From Circinella umbellata (lineage: Eukaryota > Mucoromycota > Mucoromycetes > Mucorales > Lichtheimiaceae): a stretch of 64,000 nt of DNA. Where the stretch lies: NCBI GenBank assembly GCA_025093555.1, contig JAIWNF010000005.1:62001-126000 (forward strand), given 5' to 3'. Shown here piece after piece: positions 22,099 through 33,999 of this stretch. Made by a program: the position numbers and the translations under genes. Numbering within the stretch: the stretch's first letter is position 1; the number at the start of each line of letters is the position of its first letter. The notes beneath the pieces are model-generated. The model saw nothing but the letters and a program-made list of their open reading frames with translations, was not told the DNA's origin and ran no database searches.

Positions 22099-22736
22099 TT
22101 CATGCAGATGCTTATGGATGGGTGTGTTATTAATAATGAATTAATATCTGTAATTAATCACGGTATATCGAAAATGATTTATCAGCCGAAGAATACATGG
22201 TTATAATATTAAGAAGGTGTACATCCTTTTTATCGATTTTTTTTAATTAGCTACGTATTTACGTATATGATATTCTATAATATAGTACTGTCATGCTATC
22301 ATACGTACCAATTTAAATGATATTGAAGCTTTATATAGAACATCAAAATAATGCATAAATCCAAGACTTTGATAGAAAAACCTGGATAAAGTGCATGAAC
22401 GACTTACTATAAACGCTAAAGTCAACAAGAATAAATAGAAAAATTAACTAAAACAGAGTTGAGGTAATTTTTCCATTGGTTCATTGAAGGATTATGTATT
22501 CGGGTACTCTTATTATTGGAAAGCAAAATAATAAAGAGATAGAGTCTTGGTTTTTTTTTATCGCCAATAGTGTAAAAGTCCAAATGCTTGTGATCTAAAA
22601 TAACTATTAAATTATAGTATAGTTTACTCCCAATAAGCGCAACTCCTCCAAAAACCTCGGTGCAAGTTGCATATTGCGATTCTATAAAGTATTTTTTAAC
22701 ATTTCCAAAAACAAACGGTGCAGAACCCGGAGATTC
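22099..22736. other. Spacer between decayed gene and ORF1 element
   Basis: No intact gene. A long minus-strand frame runs through 22422-22982, but it includes the tandem repeat and the start of the plus-strand ORF, so it is not called. The stretch could hold the 5' end of the retroelement. Confidence 0.45.
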
Positions 22737-22795
22737 GCAAAAGCGGTTGGTGCAAAAGCGGTTGGTGCAAAAGCGGTTGGTGCAAAAGCGGGGGT
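22737..22795 (+). repeat. 15-bp tandem repeat upstream of ORF1
   Basis: The unit GCAAAAGCGGTTGGT is repeated three times and followed by a fourth, diverged unit. It ends about 130 bp before the ATG at 22928. Position just 5' of a retroelement-type ORF suggests a 5' leader repeat, as known for some LINE promoters, but an unrelated minisatellite is possible. Confidence 0.9.
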
Positions 22796-22927
22796 TGACT
22801 GTAGTAGAAGAACGGGCTCTCTTTCCGTTTTTCATCACTTTTTGAAAAAACTGACCAATCACATAACTGATACACATCGAGACAGACAAGACAACCAACA
22901 CTTTATATTTTATACAACAATCAGCAC

Positions 22928-24307
22928 ATGTCAGTGAGTAACTCACAACAGCGTGCAAGATCGGCGCTACCTCTGCTAACATCAGAACAACTTACTCAAC
23001 GATCCCTCATCCACCTTACGAAAACCCAACTTCATACACTTAATGAACGCTTCGATCATCATCGTGATGTTATCCAGTGCTACTCCTGCAAAATACAAGA
23101 TCAACTCAGTCGCCAAGGCACAGTTAAAACCAAAGCTTCTCCCCTTCCATATCCTCGCTTCTTATGTAAGAAGTGTGGTAAAGTCAATAACGTAAATCAT
23201 ATCTTAGCAGCCTTAACAACTATCTCATCTGATCATGAAGACAATGACAATAGTGATACTACAGAAAGTAGTGAATCCTCTGTTGCCCCTCAAACACGTA
23301 CATATGGAACACACATCCCATCGCAGTACAACGAAGTAGCCCCGACACCAACGCATAATTATGTAACACAACCCCTCATGGAAAGATTTGCTGATACCGC
23401 ATTTGAACACCATCAAGCAATGCCTGAATTTTTAACATCCATGATGAAAACTATTGACTCTTTACAACAAGAACAAAAACGCCAACAACAACATATAAAC
23501 GAGCTGCTTCCACTTCTCACACAACTTGAGCAACGAAACCAACAACTGTCAGCAGCCAAATCACAAATTCACAAATTGGAAACCACAGTAACACAACTGC
23601 AACAACAATTAAAAGAAAATACCTTAACTAATGATTCTGCACAACCAAAAACCGTACACAATACCAACAAACCAACCAATAATCCTTGGCACGATGTATC
23701 ACGACTACACAAATTAAAAAAACAAACCCGACGACCCCGACTTTCTCCTGCAATCATAGAACGACGCCAACAAGCTGCAGCCAGAGCTTTTATGCTACCT
23801 TCTAAAACCCAAGGTTTTGACTATATTTATTTTCCACACAAAGGACGCAAGCCCATATCCGAAACTAGACGAGATCTACGACGTCTTGAAATTGAAAACA
23901 ATCGTATTCTTGACATCCACTACCCTGATCGTAATATTATTGGCTTTCTTATACACAATGATTACCGACAAGAACTCATGGACGCCATGGCAAAACGCTC
24001 TCTTTACCCACACGATACATATGATCCTTTTGATCCAGACAATATTCGAGATCCCAAACTGGTAAATCTACCAGAAGATGAACGTGCAATGCTTGCTGTT
24101 GAACATGTCAACCGCCGTATAATCCGATCTCTTAACTATATACGTAAACCTGTCCGGTTTGCAGTTGCCCGCGACTTCTACCAAAAGAATTTCATTGATG
24201 ACTCAGACCTAACCACCGTATTAAATGGAGAACAACTTACTTCTCATTTTGATAACAATGAAGAAGAAGACCAAGATCTAGATCTAATTGGTAATAGTAG
24301 TCCATAA
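22928..24307 (+). mobile_element. ORF1-like protein of a non-LTR retrotransposon, no ORF2
   Basis: Uninterrupted 459-residue frame with no intron. Residues 24-90 hold an N-terminal segment with two Cys-x2-Cys pairs (C51/C54 in QCYSCK, C80/C83 in LCKKCG), a treble-clef-like zinc site. Residues about 145-225 form a long Gln/Leu coiled coil. The C-terminal third has a conserved-looking domain (RRDLRRLEIENNRILDIHYP, NIIGFLIHNDYRQELMDAMA) that I recall from ORF1-type genes of mucoralean LINEs. C-rich codon use (CAC, ACC, CGA) differs from neighbouring genes. The stop is followed 66 bases later by a run of 19 A. No reverse transcriptase or endonuclease frame follows. A domesticated host gene is the alternative. 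Confidence 0.6.
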
Positions 24308-24372
24308 AATATCTGCCCTCTCCTCTATTCCTATTTCATTTCATTTCGTTCCATATTATATAATTATACTAC

Positions 24373-24391
24373 AAAAAAAAAAAAAAAAAAA
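24373..24391 (+). repeat. A19 tract, probable poly(A) tail of the retroelement copy
   Basis: Nineteen consecutive A, among the longest runs in the window, 66 bases after the ORF1 stop and on the coding strand. This suits reverse transcription of a polyadenylated transcript. A chance A-run is possible in this genome, where runs of 8-13 A are common. I could not find a target-site duplication by eye. Confidence 0.5.
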
Positions 24392-24819
24392 CCATCTCTG
24401 TTCGTCATACTATAAAGTTCTACTTTATTGTTCCTTCTATTCCACTTAATAGTAGTAACCCTCTCTTCTCACCACACCTAAATAGCACACAACTATTTCG
24501 ATTATTCTTGTAACTCAAATCTGATCCCTTGACCTTTTTCCTGTCTCAACTCAGGTTTTTCATGTCCTAGCCTTCTGAACTGACGAGAGCAAGAAGCTGA
24601 AATCAGCGTGTGCTCAATTAATTTCGTCATAATAATAAAAACTTATAATTTCAACGTAGTAGAAGGACGAATGGAAGAGTTGGCGTTGAAATGTGTATAC
24701 CAACAGTAAGTGCTATAATATTTTAAATAATGTCCATATATGACGATACGTATGATATATAACATGATACTAACTGTTATTCTCAAAGTCCACGCCACTC
24801 TCTTATTCTAGATCCTTCT
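24392..24819. other. Spacer after the retroelement tail
   Basis: No gene seen. AT-rich sequence between the A19 tract and the decayed exon-like pieces. Confidence 0.5.
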
Positions 24820-25630
24820 GACAAAGAATTGAGGAAACATATTTACTACTCGAGAGCTTGCTGAGATTCGATCATTCAGTGTCCCGTCTACCCCAACGAT
24901 GCCAATGAATTTGGAAATGTACTCGGAATCGTATTAATTTTTTGCTAATATAATACACGAAATATATCTCATGTATATTCCATGATTAAAATGGTAACTT
25001 ACTATGTTTTTATTAAAAACACTGAACGCCACTCAAGGATACAATGAAACGTTTTCTTTCCATCCACTTCAACACCCCGACGAACATTAGATAAAACAAG
25101 TAGGCACTTGATTCGGAATATTATCAATACTTGAAGAAAAGAACACGAAATAAAGCTAATTATCTTCGACAAGTCTGGGGTTTTTATTGACCACTGCTAT
25201 GATGAATCAGACGTCGCTGTATCTCTAGATGAAAAAGGAAGTCAATCATCCTCTGAAGATAGAAATAATTACAGATCACTTGCAACGGTTGCTGCTATCC
25301 AACGAAAATAAGTGAGTACCAAAGTCGATATGTTATTCACTTTTTGTGATTTTGAATTGGATATCAACCGCCGAGGCTAGTAATTCAAGTGATACATCAA
25401 GTACAAAAACATTTCAAGTATCAGGAATAAAGTGCCCAAAAACAATGAAATCAGTGTTTAATTATATACTCGTGAGATGTCTGAAGAGTTTACCGGTTTC
25501 AGTTATTCTGCAGTAAGTTCCTGCAGTAGTGACGGGACTTTCCCGAACAGATGCTGAACAACATGCAGCATTTACTTACAAAAATTTACTGAATACTGAA
25601 CCTGCAGTAGCTGCGGTAGAAGCATAAGAA
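24820..25630 (+). pseudogene. Possible decayed multi-exon gene
   Basis: Several short plus-strand frames look protein-like rather than AT-random. They are TTRELAEIRSFSVPSTPTMP near 24845; an acidic Ser-rich piece, HCYDESDVAVSLDEKGSQSS running into NNYRSLATVAAIQRK, ending near 25310; and VVTGLSRTDAEQHAAFTYKN near 25520-25625. They are separated by stops and lack consistent splice joins. Family unknown; could be a repeat-borne gene. Confidence 0.3.
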
Positions 25631-26332
25631 GATAACAGTATTAGTACCAGAGGCTAAAGGGCATCGACAACATGCCCATATAACGCCAAGTTTTCTTTTC
25701 TTTTTTTTCCATAGTTATAAAAATCACCTCGAATACTTTAAATCAATTTTTTCACCCTCAATAAATTGAGCTTAATTTTAATAATTTAGTAAATGTACGT
25801 AAATGAATGCTATTTGTATATGGAAGCTTACTTATAATTTCTCAAGTCTGAAATCCAAACAACTAAAATATACAGTTGTATATTTATTTTATTTATTCAC
25901 TATGTCAGCTTTGAATGCACGTGATTATTTTTTCTATTATTATATTATTTCTATTTATTATTTTCTTATCATTTAATTGATATATATGATATACTACTGT
26001 ACTGTAGCTATTGTAACGAGTAATATTGTGATTACAAAGCAGTTTCTCCAGAGTCCGGTTAACCAAAATATTAAAACCATGGACTTCAGGTTATAAAGTT
26101 ACAGCCCGTATGAAAAAAGTTATAGCCCGAAAAAAAAAACAGTTTCTTTAACACCACGTCTGCAATTGCTCTGACCAAGTAATTTTTTCAAATGCTGATT
26201 AGAAATTTGTTGTCTAGAATGATAATGGGGGTGGGGAGATAAATGGCTAGATTATTTCGGGTCTGATCACACACACACACATACAACAATAATGGAGCTA
26301 AATTATAAGGGGATACAATAGATTTTATTCTT
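25631..26332. other. Intergenic, no gene seen
   Basis: AT-rich spacer before the 3' end of CBP3, with a CA tract at about 26269-26280. Confidence 0.55.
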
Positions 26333-27584
26333 TTAAATTGATGCATTGGGTTTGCCAAAATGCACAATGCCTGCATTGAGCTTTTCACCATCAAGGTCAT
26401 CTAGTGCCTTGAGCTCTTGTCGGATATATTGTACAACATATGCCAAATGAACAGCATTGTTGGATGTTGGTGCAAAAAGATTTCTATAGAAAATAAAAAA
26501 ATAAGTTATCCTTCTTTATGCTTCTTTTTTTTTATTGGATGTTTTTTTTTTCTTTCTCCTCTTATAATATTTACCTCCACAATGCAGCTGCTAATACTGG
26601 ATCATCTTTGCACATGCCTTCATCATAAGCAACAACACCACCATGGAATTGAGCTAAAAGGTCTTTAATATAACTATTGATCATACGTTGTTGTGTAATC
26701 TAAATTATAATTTTACTTGATTAAAAAAAAAGACTCTCTTTTTTATATTTCCATGTAATTATAGTAAACAAAGAGACTTACACCATGTGAACGCATTTTA
26801 TGTTCTGCATCATCAAACAATCGATTCACAAGTTCTTGGATATAAAGCTTGCCATTCTTTTCTCCTCGTAAACGTACCATTAACATCCATACATGTAATT
26901 GGGTTACTGAGAACCATGATTGGAAGTTATCAGGAAGATTACATGCTATAAAATCCGATATAAATATATGAGAATTTAAAAATGAAACACATAATAAACT
27001 ATAGTGGAATTTTTTTTCTTTTACCTTCAATGAAAAAGTCTTTATTGGCCTCTGAATGTTCAGCACAAATACGATATAAATCATGACTAGCACGAATGGC
27101 TGTTGATCCCGTTGAATAATAACCTAACATTCGTGCCAATCCATATACCACTTTTTTTGTTACATTTGAATATTCCTTCTTTTCTACAGTTTTTTCTGGT
27201 TGTGCTGTTGTTTGCCAACGTTTTACTGACTAGAAAAAAATCCGTTGATAAATATATACATATATAATGAATATTCCAGTTTCTCGCGATCCTCTCTTTA
27301 TTCTTCCATACCAAAAAAAAATCCTTTATTTATTGCTTTTTCATTACCATGGCAGTAGGTGCTAAACGTGTAATAGCCATTCTGGTCTGACTTTGTGAGA
27401 GACATTGTTGAATAGTTCGTGAAGGGTGAATAGGCTAGTTTTAAAAATAAAATAAAAACAAATTAAATTGGTATTTCATTTCCAATTTTATAAATAAAGA
27501 AAAAAAGAAGAAATGTATGAAGTAAAATATTACTTTGCGTAATGCTGCTGAAGCACCTGTTTTAACCGCATTTGTAAAGACCAT
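26333..27584 (-). CDS. CBP3: Ubiquinol-cytochrome c chaperone Cbp3 (UQCC1 family)
   Basis: Mitochondrial assembly factor that, with Cbp6, binds mitoribosomes and newly made cytochrome b for complex III. Six exons (27584-27534, 27434-27348, 27229-27025, 26945-26782, 26699-26575, 26483-26333) total 783 nt, or 260 residues, every join in phase. The N-terminus is a basic presequence (MVFTNAVKTGASAALRK). The chaperone domain follows: YGLARMLGYYSTGSTAIRAS, LPDNFQSWFSVTQLHVWMLM, VRLRGEKNGKLYIQELVNRL and LAQFHGGVVAYDEGMCKDDP. It is shorter than yeast Cbp3 (335 residues), mainly at the N-terminus. It diverges from the kelch gene across a 776-bp spacer. Confidence 0.88.
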
Positions 27585-28360
27585 GGTCGGTTGTATATGT
27601 TATGTTTCTGCAAAAAAAAAAAAAATCAAAGCAAAGCGGGGGAAGAAAACAAAAGGCCATCTTCATGTTTGTCAAAAAAAATTGTGACTTATGTTACGCG
27701 TTGTGTTACACACGCACACATAGAATTGACAGGGAAAAAGATATTATAGAAATCAAACTCAAATATGTTGTTTATATTATATACTTAATACAATAGAGTT
27801 ATTTGGAAAAGATTACAATAATCAGTCTTAGCAGGAAAAATTAACGTTTGGAAAGTCAAACACTATAATTTTACGATCTTTTAGGTTGTTGCTTTAAAAT
27901 TTAGCAAGGGATTAGATAAGAAATAGATGGGGTATCCGTCAATCCTTTTATATATAATCTTGTACAGTAAAATAAACAAAATCAATGAATACAAAATGTT
28001 TAAATTCAAGTAAAATAAACGAAATGTTATGGATTAAAATATGTTATTATCTGGGATTATATTTACTATTCTAATTGGATGGGGTAAAAATATGCAGGTA
28101 TCACACATTTTGTATACCATCATTACCTGAGGTACAACTGTGGCGTAGTTACCATTGTTAGACAAAATATTCATATACGTATAAAGTAGTACAAACAATA
28201 AAAAAATAATAACCTATAAACATCTTTGACTCAAAACCAACATCTTTCTTCACGTTTTAACTTTTTTTTTTCGTTGCCCCGGTTTCCACTCCTTTTATTT
28301 TTCTAGTAACGGCAATAACAGTTGTCACCTCCTATCATAGACTTATTTTATCGCTCCAAA
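27585..28360. other. Divergent promoter region, CBP3 / kelch gene
   Basis: AT-rich, with no gene seen. A pyrimidine-rich patch near 28260-28300 precedes the kelch ATG. Confidence 0.55.
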
Positions 28361-30104
28361 ATGCTATTACTAGTATGGTGGTGGGCAATAATCATCTCCA
28401 CTCTTTTTCCTACTGCAGTCATAGCTGCATATAATATGACGAATGAACAAATCAATATTCTTCCTGGTAGATCCTCAGGTGCTACTTTTGTAAAAGACGA
28501 TAAAATGTATATCTATGGTGGGGTTGTATCTCGTTCTGTTTTTTCTACCCAATTCACTTCCATTTCGATCAATGAAAAAGATGGTAGTTTGATTTATGAA
28601 GACGTACCACAAATAAATCCAATTCCTATGTCCTTTAATCAACCCGTATTACTTCCAGACAATAATCGATTACTTATGTTTGGTGGTATTACCGATAATG
28701 CAACGCTCTATACAGGAAAACTTTTAGTTTATGAATATCGATTTGATCAACAATCATGGAAAGAGGCACCTGCTCTTCCATATAATAATGCGACTTTCCC
28801 TGTGAATCGTAAAGAGTTTACAGCGACACTTGGAATGGACGGTAAAGTTTATATTGCAGGTGGATATAATTTAGTAGCTGCATTTAATGGTGCCGGTTCT
28901 TCTGTTATGGGTGATTTGTGGTCTTATGATCCTGAAAACGGTCAATTTGTGGATCTTTCACAACCATTGGAACCTGGAAATTATATGATTGGACATACAG
29001 CTATTGCATTACCGTAAGTTTACTATTATCATTATTGTTTTCATTTTGATGATGACAATTATACTATAGAAATTCCCATTATACTTTCTACTACGTAACT
29101 TTATTATTCATTTATACACTTTGTTTTCATTCTTCATAATAGAAATAATAAACTTGTTTTTACTATGGGGACCATGGGTTATCGCTCACGATCGGCACAT
29201 CCATCCAATCCTACCGAACAAGCAAATACATCACTTATTTATGATATTACTATAAACAAATGGAATAAACAAGAATTGAAAGGTGACACAATTCCGTGGT
29301 TAAGAGAAGGTGTCAGTGCTATTCTGGGTAAGTATATATCTATTTATACAGTTACCGAAAAGTGAAAAGTTATAATAACGTTTTAGTGAAATAATTTTAT
29401 ATTTACTCGATATGTATTTTTATCGTATCAGGTCCAGATGATTCAACAATATATTTCTTTGGAGGTAAAATTTTTATATAACATTTATTTACAACAAACA
29501 CTTTTCTTTGAAAATAAATAAGAGAGATATTTTTTAATAATTATTTATACTTTTGGCTATATATAAAAATAATAGGTGTTCGTGATTTTGCTGGATATCC
29601 TTATAATCCACTAGCTAATCTTGCTATTTTGGATACGAATACATGGACTTGGCAATCATCAGATAATGTGATGGGTGTTCAACCTACAGCACGGTATGAA
29701 GCAAATGCAGTACTTTTAAAAGAGAAATACTTTGTTATAGCAAATGGTACGTACAAAAAAAACAAAAAAAGAAAACTCTTTCTAACACATATTTGCTTTT
29801 TTTATTTCTAGGAAGAACCGAAACATTTTGGTTTAATGATTTATATATATTAAGTCTTCCAAACAATAGTTCTTCTTTATCAGCAATCACACCTGCCCAA
29901 GAAAATAATAACTTAATATGGATAGAAAATATTACTGAATCATTATCTGATTCCAACAATGGAATTCTTAATGATAATACAGGCCTCAGTAGTAAAGCAA
30001 TTGCGGGTATTGTAGTAGGAATAATTATTGGATTGGTTTTAATATTTATATTATGGAAATATTGGTCCGTTATTTTTGCCTACTTTATCTGGAATCCAAG
30101 GTGA
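28361..30104 (+). CDS. Secretory kelch-repeat protein with C-terminal membrane anchor
   Basis: Five exons (28361-29013, 29143-29327, 29432-29464, 29576-29746, 29812-30104) total 1335 nt, or 444 residues. Residues 1-25 form a signal peptide (MLLLVWWWAIIISTLFPTAV, with cleavage near AYNMT). Five or six kelch-like blades follow with GG turns (KMYIYGGVV, RLLMFGGITD, KVYIAGGYN, TIYFFGGVR) and paired W/Y residues, so a luminal or extracellular beta-propeller of the galactose-oxidase/kelch type. N-glycosylation-type NxS/T sites are frequent. A single helix at about 410-431 (AIAGIVVGIIIGLVLIFILW) leaves a short tail. I chose the ATG at 28361 because it puts the signal peptide at the N-terminus. Catalytic Cys/Tyr residues of galactose oxidase were not identified. 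A ligand-binding or adhesion role is inferred. Confidence 0.8.
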
Positions 30105-30239
30105 ATAACATAAAGATTACATACAATAGGTTGTAAAAGAAGGGCCAAAAAAGATGTTGTAGAATCTGGAAGTGGTTTATATTTTGTATAGCATAATATA
30201 ACAAAATGCATATAAACTTGATTACGTAGAATATAAATA

Positions 30240-32159
30240 ATGAACACACTTTATTGTGAATTTAACAAATTTATTAGAACGGGCGAACCACGATGGACTG
30301 AGCTTTCACATTTATTCTCCAAGCTTGTTCTAGCAGCATTATTTGGCGCATTTATTGCATTTTTGATTGTTCAAGTTATCAATAGCCCCATATCTACTAT
30401 TACTCTAACATCTCCAGTAACCAAGGTCCAAGTACCAGGTAAAATAAATAAAAATAAGAATAGTTTTTTTTATTATGTAAATGTATATTATTTCTAATTC
30501 TATTTATTTATTGCACTTGGATCACTTATTCATGGATTCAAATTTTGTATTATTTAAAACAAAGATATTCGATTTTGTTTTGATGGATGGGGTAAACCCT
30601 CAGTTGGATGTCAAACAGATACAGGTGCGATTACTGACTGTTACACTTCTGGTTACCTTCGACAACTCAACATGACAAAACATCGACCCTTCTTTATTGA
30701 TTCACAACCAAGTCCCCCGACATGTTATTTATTTACTGCCCCCGATGATTTTCAACTGAATGATCCAAAATCAAGAAAATTGCAGCAGCAAACATCGAAC
30801 AACAACAATAATGGGCAGCGTATACAATTCATGTTTTATGGTGTTGCAACAAAACCAGATATTGCTATTCACGGGAATTCAACAACCACTTTAACTTATT
30901 CTAGAGTCCATGTATCTCTTTATCCTCGGGGCAGAAATCCTAATCTTGCATATTATTTCGATGACACAACTCAAAAAATGTCTGAATCGGATATACAAAC
31001 TTGGCTTGATGAAGAACGAAATGATCTTCAAACATCTTCTTCTAATACATATACACTTGAACTAGGTGCTTATTCGACAATTGCCTATCAATTACAAGAA
31101 CATCTTTATTTAAACAATAATAATGGTTGGAATAGTATTGGATTTGCACAAGATTATAATCGTGTTCCAGAACTTTCTAGTAGTTGTCGTCCTGGCATGG
31201 CCACTCAACTTCGTGTTGAAAGTTTTAGTAAAAATATATTGGATATTTATCCAAGCAGTTATTCTAACGTAGTTTTGAAAGAACAAAAGATCTATACAGT
31301 ATTAAGTGCCATTGGTTCAGCAGGTGGTTTATTGACATTATTGTTTACATTGGATACATTTCTATTTGGTGTACGACCTAATTCACCTTGGGGTTTTGTG
31401 CATCGCGTGTCCATGGGCTCAGCACGAGAATCGTTATTAAGTGGATTACGAAATCATTTTGGATTTTTAAGTTCAACCACGCCATTTATTAACCCTGTTC
31501 GATCTGAATTTTTACCTGATCAAAAACAACGCGAAACTCATAGTATTATAGCAACAAAAGAACCTAGCGATAATATAAGTAATACAATGATAATTAAACA
31601 ACAGCAACAAGATGAAAAAGTAGCTGTCACTATTACCGATAGTAATAATAATAATAATATTAATAACGACATGTTGTCACAAGAAGAAACTCGGCAACTC
31701 AAACAGCAACTTGAAGAACTTCAGCGACGGATGCAGCTCATGGAATTAATGTTAAAATCCTATTATATCAACGATGAACTTTTTTTCAATCTCAATTCAG
31801 CCGTCAATAATGATAATAACAATAGTACTGCAATAGATCAGCAGACAACGAACAATAGTGCCAATCGATTTTCATATAAGCAACAGCAACAATGGAATAA
31901 CAAGAACAACAAGAATTATAGTAAGTGAGAAAAAAAAAATAGCTTTCTACATAATTTCACAGTTTTAACCCCCCCTCGGGCGGGGGAAGCAAGAAAAAGA
32001 GAAAATGTAGTAACAGCTCATGCAGATATTGATAATTCTGCATTTTTTACAGATGAACAATCAATGAAAACGCTAGAATCATCCGGAATTCAATTACATA
32101 ATCGATATCCTTCAGCAATGGAAGAACATTTTCATTTAGTAGATAAACCTGGACAATAG
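30240..32159 (+). CDS. Two-helix membrane protein paired with the kelch gene, unknown
   Basis: Exons 30240-30438, 30565-31920 and 32011-32159 total 1704 nt, or 567 residues in phase. Helix 1 (residues 28-47, LVLAALFGAFIAFLIVQVI) is followed by a luminal or outer domain of about 260 residues with several Cys (FCFDGWGKPSVGCQT, CYTSGYL, CYLFTAP, SSCRPGM). Helix 2 is near 310-333 (VLSAIGSAGGLLTLLFTLDT), then FGVRPNSPWGFVHR. The C-terminal tail has a coiled coil (QEETRQLKQQLEELQRRMQL) and Asn/Gln repeats. It starts only 135 bp after the kelch stop on the same strand, with a stop just upstream of its ATG, so it is a separate gene. Family not recognised; a receptor or scaffold role is only inference. 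Confidence 0.75.
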
Positions 32160-32552
32160 TAATCGTTTGAAGCCATGTGTATTACATTCTCTCTTTTTAT
32201 TTTTGCTGAAAAATAAAATACAAGTTAAACTTTTTAAATCGAGGCAATTTATTTATATTAAATACCTTGATTACTTAATAACTGATATTATGTTTATTAA
32301 GTATATTTGTTCATGCAAGAAAAAAGCCAATTAATTTAGAATTATATAACCGGTCACAGGGTAATAAGCTGTTACACGCGTATTTTTTTTGTCATAATTG
32401 ATTGACATATATATTTTTCGTATTTTTTTTATTTGAATCTCTTCTTCTCTTTTACATTTCCTTTTGTACATATCACTTTTATTCTTTTCTCTTGTATTTT
32501 TACTTTTATAAAATCATAAAAAAAATCCCCTAACATCATATAATTATATACC
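32160..32552. other. Intergenic spacer
   Basis: 3' region of the two-helix gene and pyrimidine-rich leader of the next gene (about 32405-32500). No gene seen. Confidence 0.6.
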
Positions 32553-33704
32553 ATGTCAAATTCACGTACCACGAATTATCGATCACCCACTTGGCCACCC
32601 GATTATAGTTCCTATACCGGTAAAAGCTTGTAAAAAAATATTAGAGAGAGAAAGAGTGAGAGAATATAAATCTTTTTACATCTTTATCTTTATTAATCTT
32701 TATATTTCTTTTCGGAAATTCTTTTAATAACTTATTTATATATATAATTGTTTTTCAGAAGAAGCAATGGGAGAAGAAGAATTAGTTCAAATATTATACA
32801 ATGAAGCTAATAGTTCAAGAGCACCTGATAGTTATAAAAAGTTTATTTCTAAATTATCAGAAAAGATGTTTGAATTACAAATTGAAGTATCAGATTCAAA
32901 AAATCAATCTAAAGAATATGAATCAAAAATTAAAAATACATCCATACAATGTGATACCTATGCTGATTATTTATCAACTGCACGAGAGAATTATGATCTT
33001 TTATTTGAGATATTACAAGAAGAACGAATGCAAAGGATGGAATTGGAAAAAAAGACAATGGATCTTGAAACAGAAGTTGAAAAATTAAAAAATAATAATA
33101 CTCAGCAACAACTACAGGCTAATGCTAATATAACAACAGTAGTAACTACAACAGATCAATCTTCGATTCCTCCATCACCATCAACAGTAGAACCTATAAA
33201 TGCACCTCAGTCATCATCGTCACCAACACCACCACAACAAAGTCTATCTTCATCCCAACCGATACAATCACCACAGCAACCCTCTTCTGTAATTACAGCT
33301 CCTTTAAACCATGATGCATGCCATGCCCAAGTGAAACAATACAAAGACAGAATTAAGGATCTAGAAAGAAAAATGGATCGTTCAGCATCGGGTCGAAAAA
33401 ATCTTGAAGATCAACTTGTACAATATTATAAATCGATAAGTATGTGGGAAACACGAGCAATGGATTTTGATGGTGAAAATAAACGTTTACAGCAATTAAT
33501 TCAATCCAAAGATATTCAATTACATGATGCTCAAACTCAAATACACAGTCTTCAATCACAACTATATAATGCCCAACAACATTTGCGTGTTCTACAACAA
33601 CAACATGATCAATTATCAGCCACATCTCAGCAATTAGTAAGTAATCCACAAATACTAAAACATTTACGACTTCAACAGTTGCGCCAGCTTCAACAACGGC
33701 ATCA

Positions 33705-33735
<31 letters not shown>

Positions 33736-33810
33736 CAATCTTCATTATCTGGTTCACCAACATTGGATAATAGTAATAATAATAATAGTAATAGTAACAA
33801 CACACAGTAA
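32553..33810 (+). CDS. Coiled-coil, Gln-rich protein of unknown function
   Basis: Exons 32553-32619 and 32759-33810 give 372 residues in phase. The short first exon reads MSNSRTTNYRSPTWPPDYSS. Residues about 30-125 form a long coiled coil (KKFISKLSEKMFELQIEVSD). A Ser/Pro/Gln-rich linker covers about 130-195. A second coiled coil at about 200-310 begins HAQVKQYKDRIKDLERKMDR. The protein ends in a pure Gln run and an Asn/Ser tail. There are no membrane segments and no named domain that I recognise. It lies immediately upstream of ATG14 on the same strand, but coiled coils are too common to infer a shared role. Confidence 0.75.
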
Positions 33811-33999
33811 CAGTAATATCAATAATAATAGCATATCAATGCATCTACCTCATTAATAATCCGTTTTTCATGTAACAGATCACCTGGTCTCCCTTTTTAG
33901 TAAAAGTTAACTCCCCGCTATCCTTTTTCTGATTCTAATTCCACCTCTTTTTCACCTAAACCCCACCTTCTTAATATACACGTTTCCTATTTGAAAACA

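Noticed and set aside
22422..22982. 186-codon minus-strand frame
   Set aside because: Runs through the 15-bp tandem repeat and the start of the plus-strand ORF1. The repeated motif in its translation comes from the repeat, and no domain was seen.
33353..33805. 150-codon minus-strand frame
   Set aside because: Antisense of the Gln/Asn-rich end of the coiled-coil gene; poly-Tyr/Ala composition comes from the repeats.
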